Source: Osedax fenrisi
Taxonomy: Eukaryota > Annelida > Polychaeta > Sabellida > Siboglinidae
Reading direction: 5' to 3'
NCBI GenBank assembly: GCA_964019155.1
Contig: OZ025243.1
Coordinates: forward strand, 29,804,871-29,868,870
Length of the DNA stretch: 64,000 nt
Both the position numbers and the translations under genes were made by a program. The notes under the pieces are model-generated. The model saw only the letters and a list, made by a program, of their open reading frames with translations. It had not been told where the DNA came from and did not search any database. This document shows positions 29,703 through 44,064 of the stretch, in pieces; the stretch's first letter is position 1, and every line of letters starts with the position of its first letter.

Positions 29703-32700
29703 GTTGAATATATTATTTTGCAAAATTGTCATGAAGCCCTTTAGGAAGAACAATTATATAGGGAGTTAGAAGAATAGTACCTATATAGTATAATATATAG
29801 TTTTAACTAGCAAGTTACTAGCAAGTTAACAGTAAAAATTCAATTATTCTAATATATATTATTATTATGCTATGCCTGAATAAATACTGGTATACCAGTA
29901 CATTTTCAAGGGTGTCTTATTAGCAACTTTTCATCACTAAAACTACTTTTTTAATTTGCTTGATAACATTCAAATCTTTAAAAAAAGTACTGGTTAGATT
30001 ACACACATCCGGGCTGCTATATCGTATCCACCGAATATAATAGTAATGTAAGACTCGGACGAGGATGGGAACTTTGAATAAAATAGATAAACTATGGAAA
30101 TGGAAACTACCAGAAAAGCAAAAATAGATGACTGTGAGCAGCTATCGAGAAGGTTTGTATCTATGGACACTACATTTAAGTCTGTAAAATAAATCACGTA
30201 ATGCATGCAATATAATGCTCCGCGTTCCTTACATATATGTATAGATAGTATCTATTAGATTACATATCCCTATGTGTAGAGATTTACCGTGAAATAAATA
30301 ATTCTTTAGAGATATCTCTGCGATCAGCTAATCGATATAACATAGAATATAAAGATTTACTGGATGCACCAGTTGCAGTAAAAACGAGATTACGAGATAG
30401 ATCGCGAGAACATTGGTATCCATCCACAGAGCTAGAGAGAAAGTATTTCTCTCTAGCTCTATGTATCCATCGCACGGATGAAGCATTCCTTGCCATCAAA
30501 TGAAAACCCACATTAAATAATGTATGTAATATAGGTGAAAGTAACCGAATACGGGCACTATCGGTATCTCAGAAACCATAAATCCTACACAAAAATGTTG
30601 AATGAATAAAATATTCATAATTATATAAATAGTCTAAAAAAGTATTTTTATTTTTTAATTAATCAATATATTGCTGATATATCCAATAACTAATTTTTTT
30701 ATTACGTTTTTAAATTTATGAAAAAAAATGTCTACTTAACCTTCTCAAGAATATACAAATGTACCAGATGTATTGATATAAAATATAACACTATATTATT
30801 ACAAAATAAAACATTCTTAAAATTATATAAATAATTTCTATATTTGTTATCAAATATTCATTACGTTATAAGCATAGACATCTAAGGGGCGAAGCCTATG
30901 TATTAATATATAACGTCTTTGGTTATAAGCATATATCGAGAGGTCATATAAGTCCCTAATACGGACACTCTAGATGTCTTAAATACATATATCTTAATAC
31001 GGACAACCTATATATATATCCAGCGAACAGCGTAGGAATTATTCTGATATTAATAAAAATTGCGTGCGTTATAATATTAATACTACCAATAAAGCTAAAT
31101 CTAAAAGTGTTATTATTTATATACTTAAATTGTATTACTGATTAAAAAATAATAAATAAATTATTAACTAATTAAATTAGAATAAATTATTCATAAAAGT
31201 AATAATAAATAATGTAATTGTAATTTGTCTGATTGATTCATCAATAAAATATAGTTTATCTAGTGGTAGGGTGTCCTATATAGGGTGTCCGTATTATAAC
31301 ACATGGTGTCCGTATTCGGACATGGGTACCGAATACGGACACCCCGTTATCTATGGAATTAAAAGATTAAATAAAATTTTAAAATCACAATACTATCTAC
31401 AATCATAAAATATGAATATATTGTAATTATTGAATACAAATAATGATTCATAAAATGTTAAGACCATTTATTGTTAAAGTGACCGTATTGGGTTACTTTC
31501 CCCTAATATATATTAACTAATACATTAGGATTATATTAGGATTTATTACCTATCTATATATACATATTTGTATATATAGCCTATAGGCTATATACATATA
31601 TTTAGCATATAGCTAAAGGAGACTCCTTTAGTTAAAGAGTACATATTATAATGACCTAAACATAAGCCTTAAAACAAACCTTTAATTTAGAATTCCAATC
31701 CCGATATGTAAATTCTAATAATGCATAAACCCTCTTCCTCTCTTCTTCTCTAAACATTTCCTTTTATTTATAAATAGATTATATTTAAGTTATAAATAAA
31801 ATAAAATTATAATTCGAGAGAAGGTAAAAAGTAATCTATTATAAATATAATATAGCATGAAGTTACGGATAGTATCTATATTTAGACCTACTTTTGTTAA
31901 TAGGCTATTTTAATTCTATATTTGACAAATATCTATATATGTTTATATATATATATATAGTTTACAATTACATATAGTAACATATATAATAAAATTCTAG
32001 ATAATATGCAATTACGTAATACTTACATCTACGTAATCGCTTATAATAGATTGCCTATCATCATTAGGCTTAAAGGCGTGTCCCATAGACTTAGCCACGC
32101 CCACAAGTAGATCGGTCGAATGGAATATACTATTAGTCGCCGTTTCGAGGTAGTCAACACTTCTTGGAAATAGCAGACTAGACTCGTGCATCACCGGGGC
32201 GATATTAGATTTATAACCGCTGAAATGTAAATACATTCTAGCATTATTGGATATTTTTATTTCAATTAAACATTTCTATTAGTATCATAGACTTAATGTA
32301 TTTAAGTTATGTATTTAACTTAATATATTTAATAAATATATATACTAATGGTAAATATATATATATATATATATATTTATTTTAATTTAATATCGAATTA
32401 ATAAATAAATACCCTAACTAATAGAGTATTATTATTTCATTTTATATATATTTGTAGATGTTATACTAATTAGGGCTATTTATAGATATAGGTTTGTGTA
32501 GGTCTGTGTACTTGACTATATATATATGTGCGGTAATATTAAAATCGAACTATATAATAACGATTTTACGGGCATGAAACGGAAAAGAAAATCTTCTGCG
32601 TGAACTTTCTTCAAACACTGCACCGTACTGCAGTTGAACTCGTTCTTGACCTCGCGCAAGAGGTCAAGGGGCGTATCCGCGAATGACCAAGGACTGCGCG

Positions 32701-32969
32701 CCGTAGCGCTGAGCAAAATAACCCGATGGAACAGGTTCACGCCTACAAAAGGGATACAGGGAGATATCGTTAATGTCGGCTACCCATCGATATTCGTAAT
32801 AAGGGTTATCATAAACCCTACAAATCACTGATTTAATCTAGGGGTTTTATCGGTTTTTAGGTATTGTACAGTGTATTAGTTCGGTTTGTAATAAAATAAT
32901 AAAGTTAAATTTCATAAACATATTTAAAGTGAGTGAATATTTTATATATATATATATATATATTATATA

Positions 32970-33007
<38 letters not shown>

Positions 33008-33995
33008 TGTTGTTATATTTTCTAAAACAAGTAAGTATCAGTATCGGTTGACAGCGCCATTAATATCGTAGCTGGTGTAACAAGAGGATGAAACATACGA
33101 GACTGGATAACACGGAAGTATCTTCTTCTATAGTAATTCTTAGTTCCCACTTGTTTGATAAGACGATCTAATTTACAAATTATAATATTTCAAATATACA
33201 TATATGTTAAATATATTAACTAAAAATACTTCAATATATTTTCCGACAAATTTATTTGTCCATTTACTGTCTTTTGTTGTTGCAATTAGAGTACTAAAGT
33301 GTACCTCATATTATCAAACAATAAATGTATATGTATTATTTAATATATCCATAAAACAATACTAATATAAGTATTATTACAGAGTATATTATGTAAAGCC
33401 CTAAATATCCCAATATTAATATATAAAGTCTTATACGAGTCCGATATATCACACATGATACTGTATCAGTCCGGTATCAGTGACCTAACATCCGAAACCT
33501 GTCCGAAATCCTGGTCCGAATAAAAACACTAATATATATTTGTATATATATATATATATATATATCATATATGGATCCATGGAATACATAGGATAATGCA
33601 AACATATATATTGTTAACATAACAAACACCAGGTTGTGGTTAACCCCGCTTACAACAACCTTTCGAGACGGACGACACCTGTAGCATGTGGGCCAAGGAC
33701 GCACCGTGACCGTGACCTAGGACGGTGACGTTGCCGGGGTCACCTCCGAAGCCCCGGATGTTGTTACGCAGGAAATGCAGAGCGGCCAGGATATCGAACA
33801 GCGCGTAGTTTCCGGTAGCTTCGGTGGTCAACGTCGATAGGAAACCTTTAACCGGAAGTAAATGGGTGGCGATTGATTGACTATTTCGATACGCATCGGT
33901 AGGCATATACTAGTAACATTACCGATATAGGCTATATAGCTAGCTTGTACATCGTGGTACATTTATTTAGTTATACTCATATTTATATCGTATAC

Positions 33996-34056
<61 letters not shown>

Positions 34057-37049
34057 GAATGGATGAATGAATGGCTACTATTTATTTTACTTATATACTA
34101 AATTAAATAATGAATACACATGTGAATACACATGAATACTCCATGCATGGAATATGTATATATACAATATGTATACAATACAATATAGTTATATAATAAG
34201 TTAAAGAGGAACCCTTTAACTTAATAGCAATATTCTTTCGATAAAGTAGTCCACACAAAAATATTAAACGAATAAAAGAACAAACACAAAATAAATATGA
34301 TAATAACATAACTATAATAATATATAATACAATTAAATTACATAGTTAATAAAATAGTTCAATCTCAGTGCGGTAAATACCTATTCAAAACATGTACACA
34401 TGATATGCCCGAATGGATACATGTCTTGATATATTAGTCCAAAAATGTATTCATGTATCTAATATATTTCTATCTTCTTTCTTAGAAAACCAAAATATTG
34501 TGGAAATAACGGTCATATGTACATGATAATAGCATGATGATATGAATAGCGTTACATACACATAAGATAATATTAGGACAGCATACTATAAGAAGCAAGA
34601 CGTAACTAATTTAAAATATATAAATAATAAATTCGAGTAATATATATATAATAATAGTATTATAATAATAGCATAATAAATCAAATAATTATTAATATGT
34701 TCAATATCAGAATACAGCGTCCACTTGTTAAATATGGCCTCTTGCTTCGATACCTCTTTCATAAACTGAAGTAAACTAGAATATGAATGAATAAAATAAG
34801 ACGAATCAATATTTACTTATATAACATTTATTTAACTTATTTTTAAAAAATACTATAAGTAATTGTATTTTTATAATTAAATTTAATTCACTTCATAGAA
34901 TTCAACCATAAATAGACTTGTACATGTTATCTTTGTATTACGTGTATACGTCGTTAATCATCAGAGATTACTGGGTATATAACATGTGTTGTAACACGGA
35001 GTTTCTCTTCTATATATAACGAATACCGCGGTATACCACAAGAAAGCGCATTGATCTAGAATATATATATATATATATAGTCTGGGGTCGATGGCTCAGT
35101 GGGACAACCAAAATCTAGTAAGCCAGAGATCCCGGGTCCGACTCCAGGCAGTTATTGTTTCTCTCTTGTGTTTATCAAGAATTTAATAAACGATAAATCA
35201 TAACACAAGAAAAAAAATGTTACTATTTGTATTGTATTGTCCGGGGCTCCTCACAGTTATTTATAACATGTACAAGTCTATGACTCTCGAGGGGTCCATT
35301 TGTATCCGCTATTATTATACGTGTGATTCAATAAATAAATATTATTATACACACATATATATAAATACATCGATATAAACACTGATACGTCGTGTATGCG
35401 TGTTAACAGTGTTGCGCGTGCTCACACTCGCGCACGCGCGTACCTACCAATAGTTACGTAACAACCCGCCCGGGTAACTTACTACATAGACATGTTACGC
35501 GTAAGACCCCGCGCGTCACTCACGGCGCTATAATCGATGCGAGGCCGGTGATGCTTTAGAGGCGCGGCCGCCCTGCTTGATGATCAATTAATATTTATAA
35601 GTTGTGCTGGCGCGACCTAGTCCTACAGTCCGTCATCTTCTTCTCCCCCTTACCGCTGATGATGATGATGCCTCATCGTTACTACTACTACCACTACTAC
35701 TTCTACTACTACTGCTGATCATCATCATCTAGCGCCGCAGCCTCCGCCGCAGCAGCACGTGTCTCTCTCGCGTTGGTCACGTGATGTTTACGTTTACGCG
35801 CATCACGTGACGGCGTCCCTCGCCCCACCTAGCGGATAGATTATTCACCAGCGCGCGTCCGCGTAGTTACGTAATACGTACGTACGCGCGCACGTAATCG
35901 AGTGCGTATACGTAAGGGTAATGGTAACCTATAGGTGTAACGTAGGTGTAACGTAGGTGTAACGTAGGTGTAACGTATTTGTTGTGGTATTTATTATTAA
36001 AAAATACTATTTTAGTATGCGTGTATAGTATTCATTATTATATAATACACAGTAGGAAAGGAATGCTACAGTTCACATTACAGTGTCCATAATGCAGTTT
36101 ATTCATTAAGTTATAGGATATTATATATAATATAGGCAGGGCCGGCTTAAGGGGGGGGCAAATCGGGCAATTGCCCGGGGCCCCAAATTTTGGGGCCCAT
36201 GAATTATTTGAGACATTTTTTTTTATTACTATTTATATGAAAAAAAAAATGTTCTTAACTATTTTTCTTATATTTTATTAATTCTAATTAAAAAAATAAA
36301 AATAATATAATAAATTAATTAAATATGAGTCATTTAGGCCGATTTGAAGAGTGAATTTTACAAACATTTCTAAATTGACACGAAGATATGGTTTTCCACC
36401 ATTTACGCTACATGAAGATTTTGGAGCACATGCTAATAGTGATAACATAGATCTTCTCACACATCTCTGATTGTTAGATCAAATAGTGTGAAACCGATTG
36501 ATAAATAATTGTTTGATAAACTAGTAGGTGATAAATGATAAACGTATTAAGGTATTATTAACCATAGTTAAATCTTAACAATTTATAATTCTATAATTAG
36601 TTTACAAAACAAAAAGTATACTTTTTTTTATTAAAATTAAATATATTTTATAAGATATATTTTAACTATGATTTATGATATTTGTAAAGGATTATATTGA
36701 TTATAAATTACGAAAAAAACGTTATTCTATATAGATTTATAATTGTTATAGTAATTAAAAAAATAGATATTTTCAAAATAATTTTTCTCAAAATAATTAA
36801 CTTTCTCTATCTTATGCTCGTATTAATCAAATGTGTATATTCTCATAGTGTATATATATATTATTATAATTGTATTAGTACACATAATATATATATATAA
36901 TAGTTTTAATTTAAATAGGATTATTCTGCTTTAGGTTATTCCTATAGTATTGTTAATAATGTCTATTGATGAAAGGGAATTATGTACATAAAATGATTAT
37001 CTTTTCCTACTATAATTACAGAAAGATATTTATTGAAACAGATATTATT

Positions 37050-37095
<46 letters not shown>

Positions 37096-39450
37096 ATACA
37101 TATAATACTAAAGGCATTTTTGCAACTATCCACCTATTACTTGCAAATGAATGTTTAGATTGACATCACCCTCATCTATCTATTTACAAATAAATACACA
37201 CAATGGCGATATTCTTATTGGAGAATAGGTGATAAGTTATCACTGATAACTACATAATTGAAGTAATACAAAATTCAAAATATTATATTATATATCAGTG
37301 TACTCAATTCCATATATATCACATCGATATATATTATCGTTATTTATATCAAGTTAGGTAAGTATTATAGCCTACTATTATTATATAGGTATTTATTGAT
37401 TTACGACGTACAATTCTACGTTGAGATTCATTATCACTGATAATTTATCAGTTATAATTTATCACATTGGTCAATATATAACTACCGATCTATTATAATT
37501 TGTTCAATAATAATATAATTATAATAGCTTATAGAGCTCAAAGTTATGAAAATGCCATCATATGTCTGGAAGATTCAATGACATGAAATATATTATAATA
37601 ACCATAATCAATTGTCAATATGGATTCACATATCTACACTGTGTATTCCTTAAATCTGGTTGGGCAAAATGCCGTTAAATCTTCGACAAGTGTAGCAATA
37701 TTCGTTGCCTTCATCCCAAATCAATATAATTTATTTAGCCAAACTATATAAAAAATATATTAACATCTAGATTAAAGAATAATATAATATTTTTTATTAA
37801 AAGCATTATCGAATATAAAATGGTGATCGCAAGCAGATTCTGTTAGTGCAGTCTCTTGATAACTTCTTATAGGACCTAATTACATAATTTATATCTGATA
37901 TTATATATGTTAAAATATAACTTAAATTACATTACTAGAGTCAATGTATTATTCAATAAAATGCAATTTTAGAATTTGAGACTTCGATATAATGAAAACC
38001 GTGGAGCTAATTACTTTGTAGAATAAAGTCGATCAGAAAAGTTTTGCAATTAGGTTACATTGAGATAATAGCGGTAATACAAAATATTGATGCACTCTAT
38101 AAATCAGTGGTTCCCAACCTATGGGTCATTGAGTATTTTGTGTAGGTCCTGATCCAATTTCTAAAAAATAATATAAATACTTTTATATGCAAATTAGATT
38201 TATGGTCGAGAAAAATTTAAGATGGAAATATATATTTAAATATATGTATATTAATTTGTATATGATTATTTTATGATTAAAGTATAATAATAACAAAATA
38301 AAATTTGTCATTGGGTCATGGTATATTTTTTAATTAAGAATTATAAAAAAGGGTCACGGTGAAAAAAGGTTGTGAACCACTGCTCTAAATATATATGCGA
38401 GAAAAGAAATTATTATGAGGAGTTGATTAAAGTATACAAACAAATTACAAAATAATTAGTATAATGATAACATATGATAAAATTGAAGAGTTATAAATAT
38501 TAGTTTTTGCCAAAATGGCCCATTTAATATGTTATTAAATTATTATGGGGCCCATGCGTTTTTTTTGCCCGGGCCCATAGTATGCTTAAGCCGGCCCTGA
38601 ATATAGGTATAGCTAAAATAATATACCTACTTATCTGATTCTAGGAACACTAAATAAAATAAATTATGTTATCTCAAGATTAACTCCACATTAATATAAC
38701 TGTATGTAATTATCACCATCAACATCATCATTAACATATTCACCATAATGCACATCACCAGCATCATTATCATCTTCATTATTATAATCTTCATTATCAT
38801 CATCATCATTATAATCTTAATTATCATCACCATAAATATAATTATAAAAATACTAACTTCAATAAATCACATCTACAAATTATCGACTTCAAACGCACAA
38901 CCCTCACAACGTAACCATGTAGGGTAACCTAACGTAACCTAACGCGAAATGAACGCATTATATTCGCATATTATCGCCCCGACTATCTTAAACTCTCGAG
39001 TTATTTCGCTAGTATTAAATGCACTGACACCCGCACATAAAACATACGATCTACCGGTTACATTGAAGTATACTTATATCCATAGGTAAGACAAAATAGA
39101 ATACTTATATATGTGTAACTGATTCCCATGGAAATTCATTAATTTAATGGAATCATTACGTACTTCCTACGGGAAGCAGCGCATGCACTATTTTATCTTT
39201 GTACCTCGTTATTGTCCTATCAAATAGTATACTATTTTGTCGTCTATATTTTGTTTGATTTTTGTATAACATATTTTATTAAAATTTATCTCTTTTGTTT
39301 ATAAATTGTTTTATAATATTTAATGGTAGTTAATAATATTTTAATTATTATTATAATTCAAATATATATATAATATAAACTTCCGATCGACACGATATAG
39401 TTATACATATATATTTGTAAAGATTCTACTAGTAAAGTTAATATATTATC

Positions 39451-39488
<38 letters not shown>

Positions 39489-40041
39489 ATAACAGAGAGG
39501 GAGTTTGAAGGGGGAGTGTGAAAGCTTTTAGTTGCGACACCGAAGCGGTATCACGTGGAGCGTGCCGTAATGCGAAATGACCGCCCCCTATCGAGTAACG
39601 ATGGCAACGATGTGCGAACCACGTGTCGTCTGCATAAATCATGCACACCGATTATGCGGGGGATGACGAGCATGTGCCCTGAATAATGTTCTAGTATCGG
39701 TGAGAAACAGAATATTCCGAGCTATCGACCCACATAAGGACCTACTAATGAAAGTTAAGAAGTTACGGTGGTATGCTATACTATTGACATATATTTCGAA
39801 ACAACAATACGATGTTGAAAGTTATATTTCAAGGAACCATACATCGCACAAGAAGAAGAGGACGTCCAAGAATGAAATGGTCTGATAATATAAAATACCG
39901 GACAGTGGACAGACCTCAATCTTTGTGAATCCATGCGGGCGTCAAACGACAGAATAAAGTTGAGAAATATTGTGAGAAAATCACCAGAGCCCCTACGCCC
40001 TATAGGGCATTCGGCTCAACGCTACGGGGTAGGTAATCAGG

Positions 40042-40078
<37 letters not shown>

Positions 40079-43000
40079 GAATATATATTATGTTGTAAAA
40101 CATAAATGATAACTAGTAGACTACAGTACATTGTTCGCCTAATTTCATAACTAACCGAACACCCCTAGCCGGAAGTTGACCGTTACTGTTATTATGTTCT
40201 CCTTTGAGACAAATATGCTGGGATCGTAAGCGTTTCCGGTTCCGATGGAATAGCTCTCGGCGAGGATCAAAAATAACACTGGAAGTTGATATGTGTTGTT
40301 CGCTGTTCAAGTTGATTATAAGTTAAACATACATATTTGAGATTGCCTACACACACACGTACACTCACACGTACACATACATAATATAATGACAATATAT
40401 ATTTGCGTACTTAATAAATGTATGTATATATTTTATCAGTATCAGCGACATTACATTGTTTGGAAATAAGCTATATATATATTTAGTGTTATACTTAACC
40501 TAGCCTTGTACATGTTAACCCCTCCCACCTACTATGTATTTACTTTCAAGCTGTAACACACAATCTATCTATATTTGAATTAACACACACACATATATAT
40601 ATATATATATATGTTTCTATAATTTATAATTTTTATGATGGATACTACCTATATATTTTTATAATTTAAATATCTAACAATTGTTGATACATATACAATA
40701 TTAGTATTTGTCTTAAATCCCTTAACATACATCTAAGTTTAAATACACTTATATCGATATATATCGAGGTATACCTAAATAATAGTTCGTATACAATGGG
40801 AACCTGATGGGAATGTGATGTCCCTTTTGACATGAACTAATAAGTCGACAAGAAAACAAGTCGACACGTAGGATACTTCACATACGTAATCGGTATACGA
40901 AACGTGTGGCAATATATGTTGAATATTAGTAACGATGAGCTGTACATTATACAGTGTACACTGTAATATTGTATATTGTACACATTGTATATTGTATACA
41001 TTGTATATTGTACAGAGTTTATAGTCTACATACTATATATTGTACAGTGTACAATGTGTAAAATATACACATGAATTAGCACACTGAATTATATGAACAG
41101 CATACGTATATTTATAGTTTATATGCTACTGTACTATGTGTACGGGTTAGTGGACTTATTGTGAACTTATTGTGAACTTATAATTCTTAATTTATAGGAA
41201 TTCGGAGAACACTATTCACAAGGGACTAATATTTTTTAATTTATACTTTTGTTCTTTATATTATATTACATCTGTTATTATATTATGTCATAGTTATTTA
41301 TAATAGTGATATAACACAGTGATATGGTAGAGTGATGCTATATATGTAAGTATACTTATTATAATATATACTTATATACTCATGTGTAGAGTAAATAAGC
41401 GAATACGGACATTATCGGTATCTCAGAAACCATATCTTCTATAGGTATACAAAAAAATGAATAACAAAAAATGTTTAATGAATACAATATTCATAATTAT
41501 ATAAATAGTCTAAATAAGTATTTTTTATTTTGTAATCCAATAAACTAATTTTTTTATTACGTTTTTAAATTATTGAAAAAAAAGATCAACATTCTCAAGA
41601 ATATACAAATATATCGATATAAAATATAACACTATATTATTCTAAAGCATTCTAAACATTATATACATAATTGCTATATTTAGTACCAAATATTAATTAA
41701 GTTATAAGTATATATCTAGAGGTCATATAAGTTCCTAATACGAACACGCTAAATATACAAATGTTACTATTTAGATACTTAACTTGTATTAGTAATTAAT
41801 AAAATAATAACAATTAATAAATTAATTACTAGTTAAATTATATTAAATTATTCATAAAATTAATTATAAATAATGTAATTGTAATTTATCAGATTGGTTC
41901 ATCAATAATATTTAATTTATATAGTGGTATATAGGATGTTCGTATTATAACATAGGGTATCCGTATTCGGACATGGGTACCGAATACGTACACCCTCATT
42001 ATCTATGGAATTAAAAGTTTAATAAAATTATAAAATCACAATAATATATATAATCATATAATATTAATATATTATAATTTTTGAATACAAATATTGAGTC
42101 ATAATATGTTAAGACCATTTATTGTTAAAGTGTCCGTATTAGGTTAATTTCCCCTATAGGAGTTAAAGTAGTTTATATTTGGAATTATTAATTAGTGTTA
42201 ATCTTGTAAATCACTAGTCAATATTTATATTTCAGTTTCAGAAGTAAAATGTGTTCCAGAATTACTTTAGATGTTTTACACTTCCGAAATGTCTAAACAC
42301 AATAAAGTATATAGAATAAAGAAGTTCATTGTACATTGTTCAGTTTATATTTATGTATTAATACATATGTATATAATCGACTGGAGTCATAAATCTGTAA
42401 TCCTATCAATGATAAACAAATAATTTACAACACATTTTAAATTAAAACATGAGTCTATTTTGATTGGATAGTATAAATCACATGTGGGTTTTTAGGGAGT
42501 CTGCAATAGGAAAATCATATGGGTTGCTATAATAAAGATATATTGATTAATAGTGTTTACAATTATATTATTTTTATATTGTTTATAAACATTTAATTGA
42601 TTTACAATATTATGAATGCAATTAAGTTTGTTTTTAATTAATAAAGTATTTAAAATCATTTAAAAAAATGTACTATCCACATATTTAAAAAGTAAAACCA
42701 GAATATTATATTTGATCAAATAACAATTGTAGGATTGAATATTTTATTATAATCAAAATACTTATTCATATTTTACTTATTCATTAAATTACCAATATTT
42801 ATATATATATATATACAATTGTGTAATATCTCTTATAATTACTGATATACGAGAGGGGGTCGGTATTAGAAGGGGTTGGTAATTGGAGACTGTCCCCTAT
42901 ATATTTACCTTCATTATGCAATATAGTGTATACACAAATATATGATTTTTAACCCATAAATATATTTTAATATATGTAATAGGTGATAACCATTACCATA

Positions 43001-44018
43001 TATAGTATACCACATAGACATGTATCACCAATATATTAGTATTTACAGTATTCTAGAATGTGAAATATGGATTGGTGATACTGATTTCTACTAGTGGAAA
43101 GAGGTATGCAACGCTGTCACAATGATATTTTACTAATATATACTAGTCCATTGCACGGTTGTACGTATTGAGTTGACTTATAAGTATACTTACTGATTGT
43201 ACCTATACAGTTGTATACAACCTATTATCATTATTTAAAGAGGTCAAGAGTTAAACATTGATACAGTTCGCATACTAAGCTACGGACATTGTAAGGTAGG
43301 ATATACAGCGCTGTTTCAATGACAACGCGTTGAGAAAAGTGTACATAATATGATGTGTAATAAAGAATGTCTGTATTTAGTAATTATATTTTATGTTTGT
43401 CAATGATAATTGATATCGAAAAAAAAACTATATTATATTTTATAAAATATTCTTATTTTAAGACAATTAGTAAATAAGTAATAATATCATAATAATATAT
43501 TATATACACATATTCTTACAATAATTTACAAAATAAATTACTTAGATGTAATATATGTAAAGAGCTATATTATCATACAAACATGCACGAATTATAAGTA
43601 TAGCTTCAAACTACACAATTACAAATATATTAATAGAATGTATTATTAATAAATATTATTTATTACAAAAATTATAAATTAAATCATGTTAATAATTATA
43701 TAATATATATCACTGGATTATAATAAAATATTATATATATACACTATATATAACTGTATTATTGTGCATATTACATTACCATATGTTATATATTATCCGC
43801 TGGGTTACGCTAGGTTACACATAGGTATACCATATAGCATATATACCATATATAACCCATATAGTATACTATAGTATAATCGTACTAAATGTGTATCAAT
43901 ACAAATATCTAATAACATTACATTTATGAAATATCTTAATACATTAGACTATATGATACATTACTGTGACATATACACACCGACACATACACACATACAC
44001 ATATACACATATACACAC

Positions 44019-44064
<46 letters not shown>

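Noticed and set aside
35083..35150. Functional tRNA gene
   Set aside because: A and B boxes are present, but no acceptor stem closes and the body continues as a SINE.
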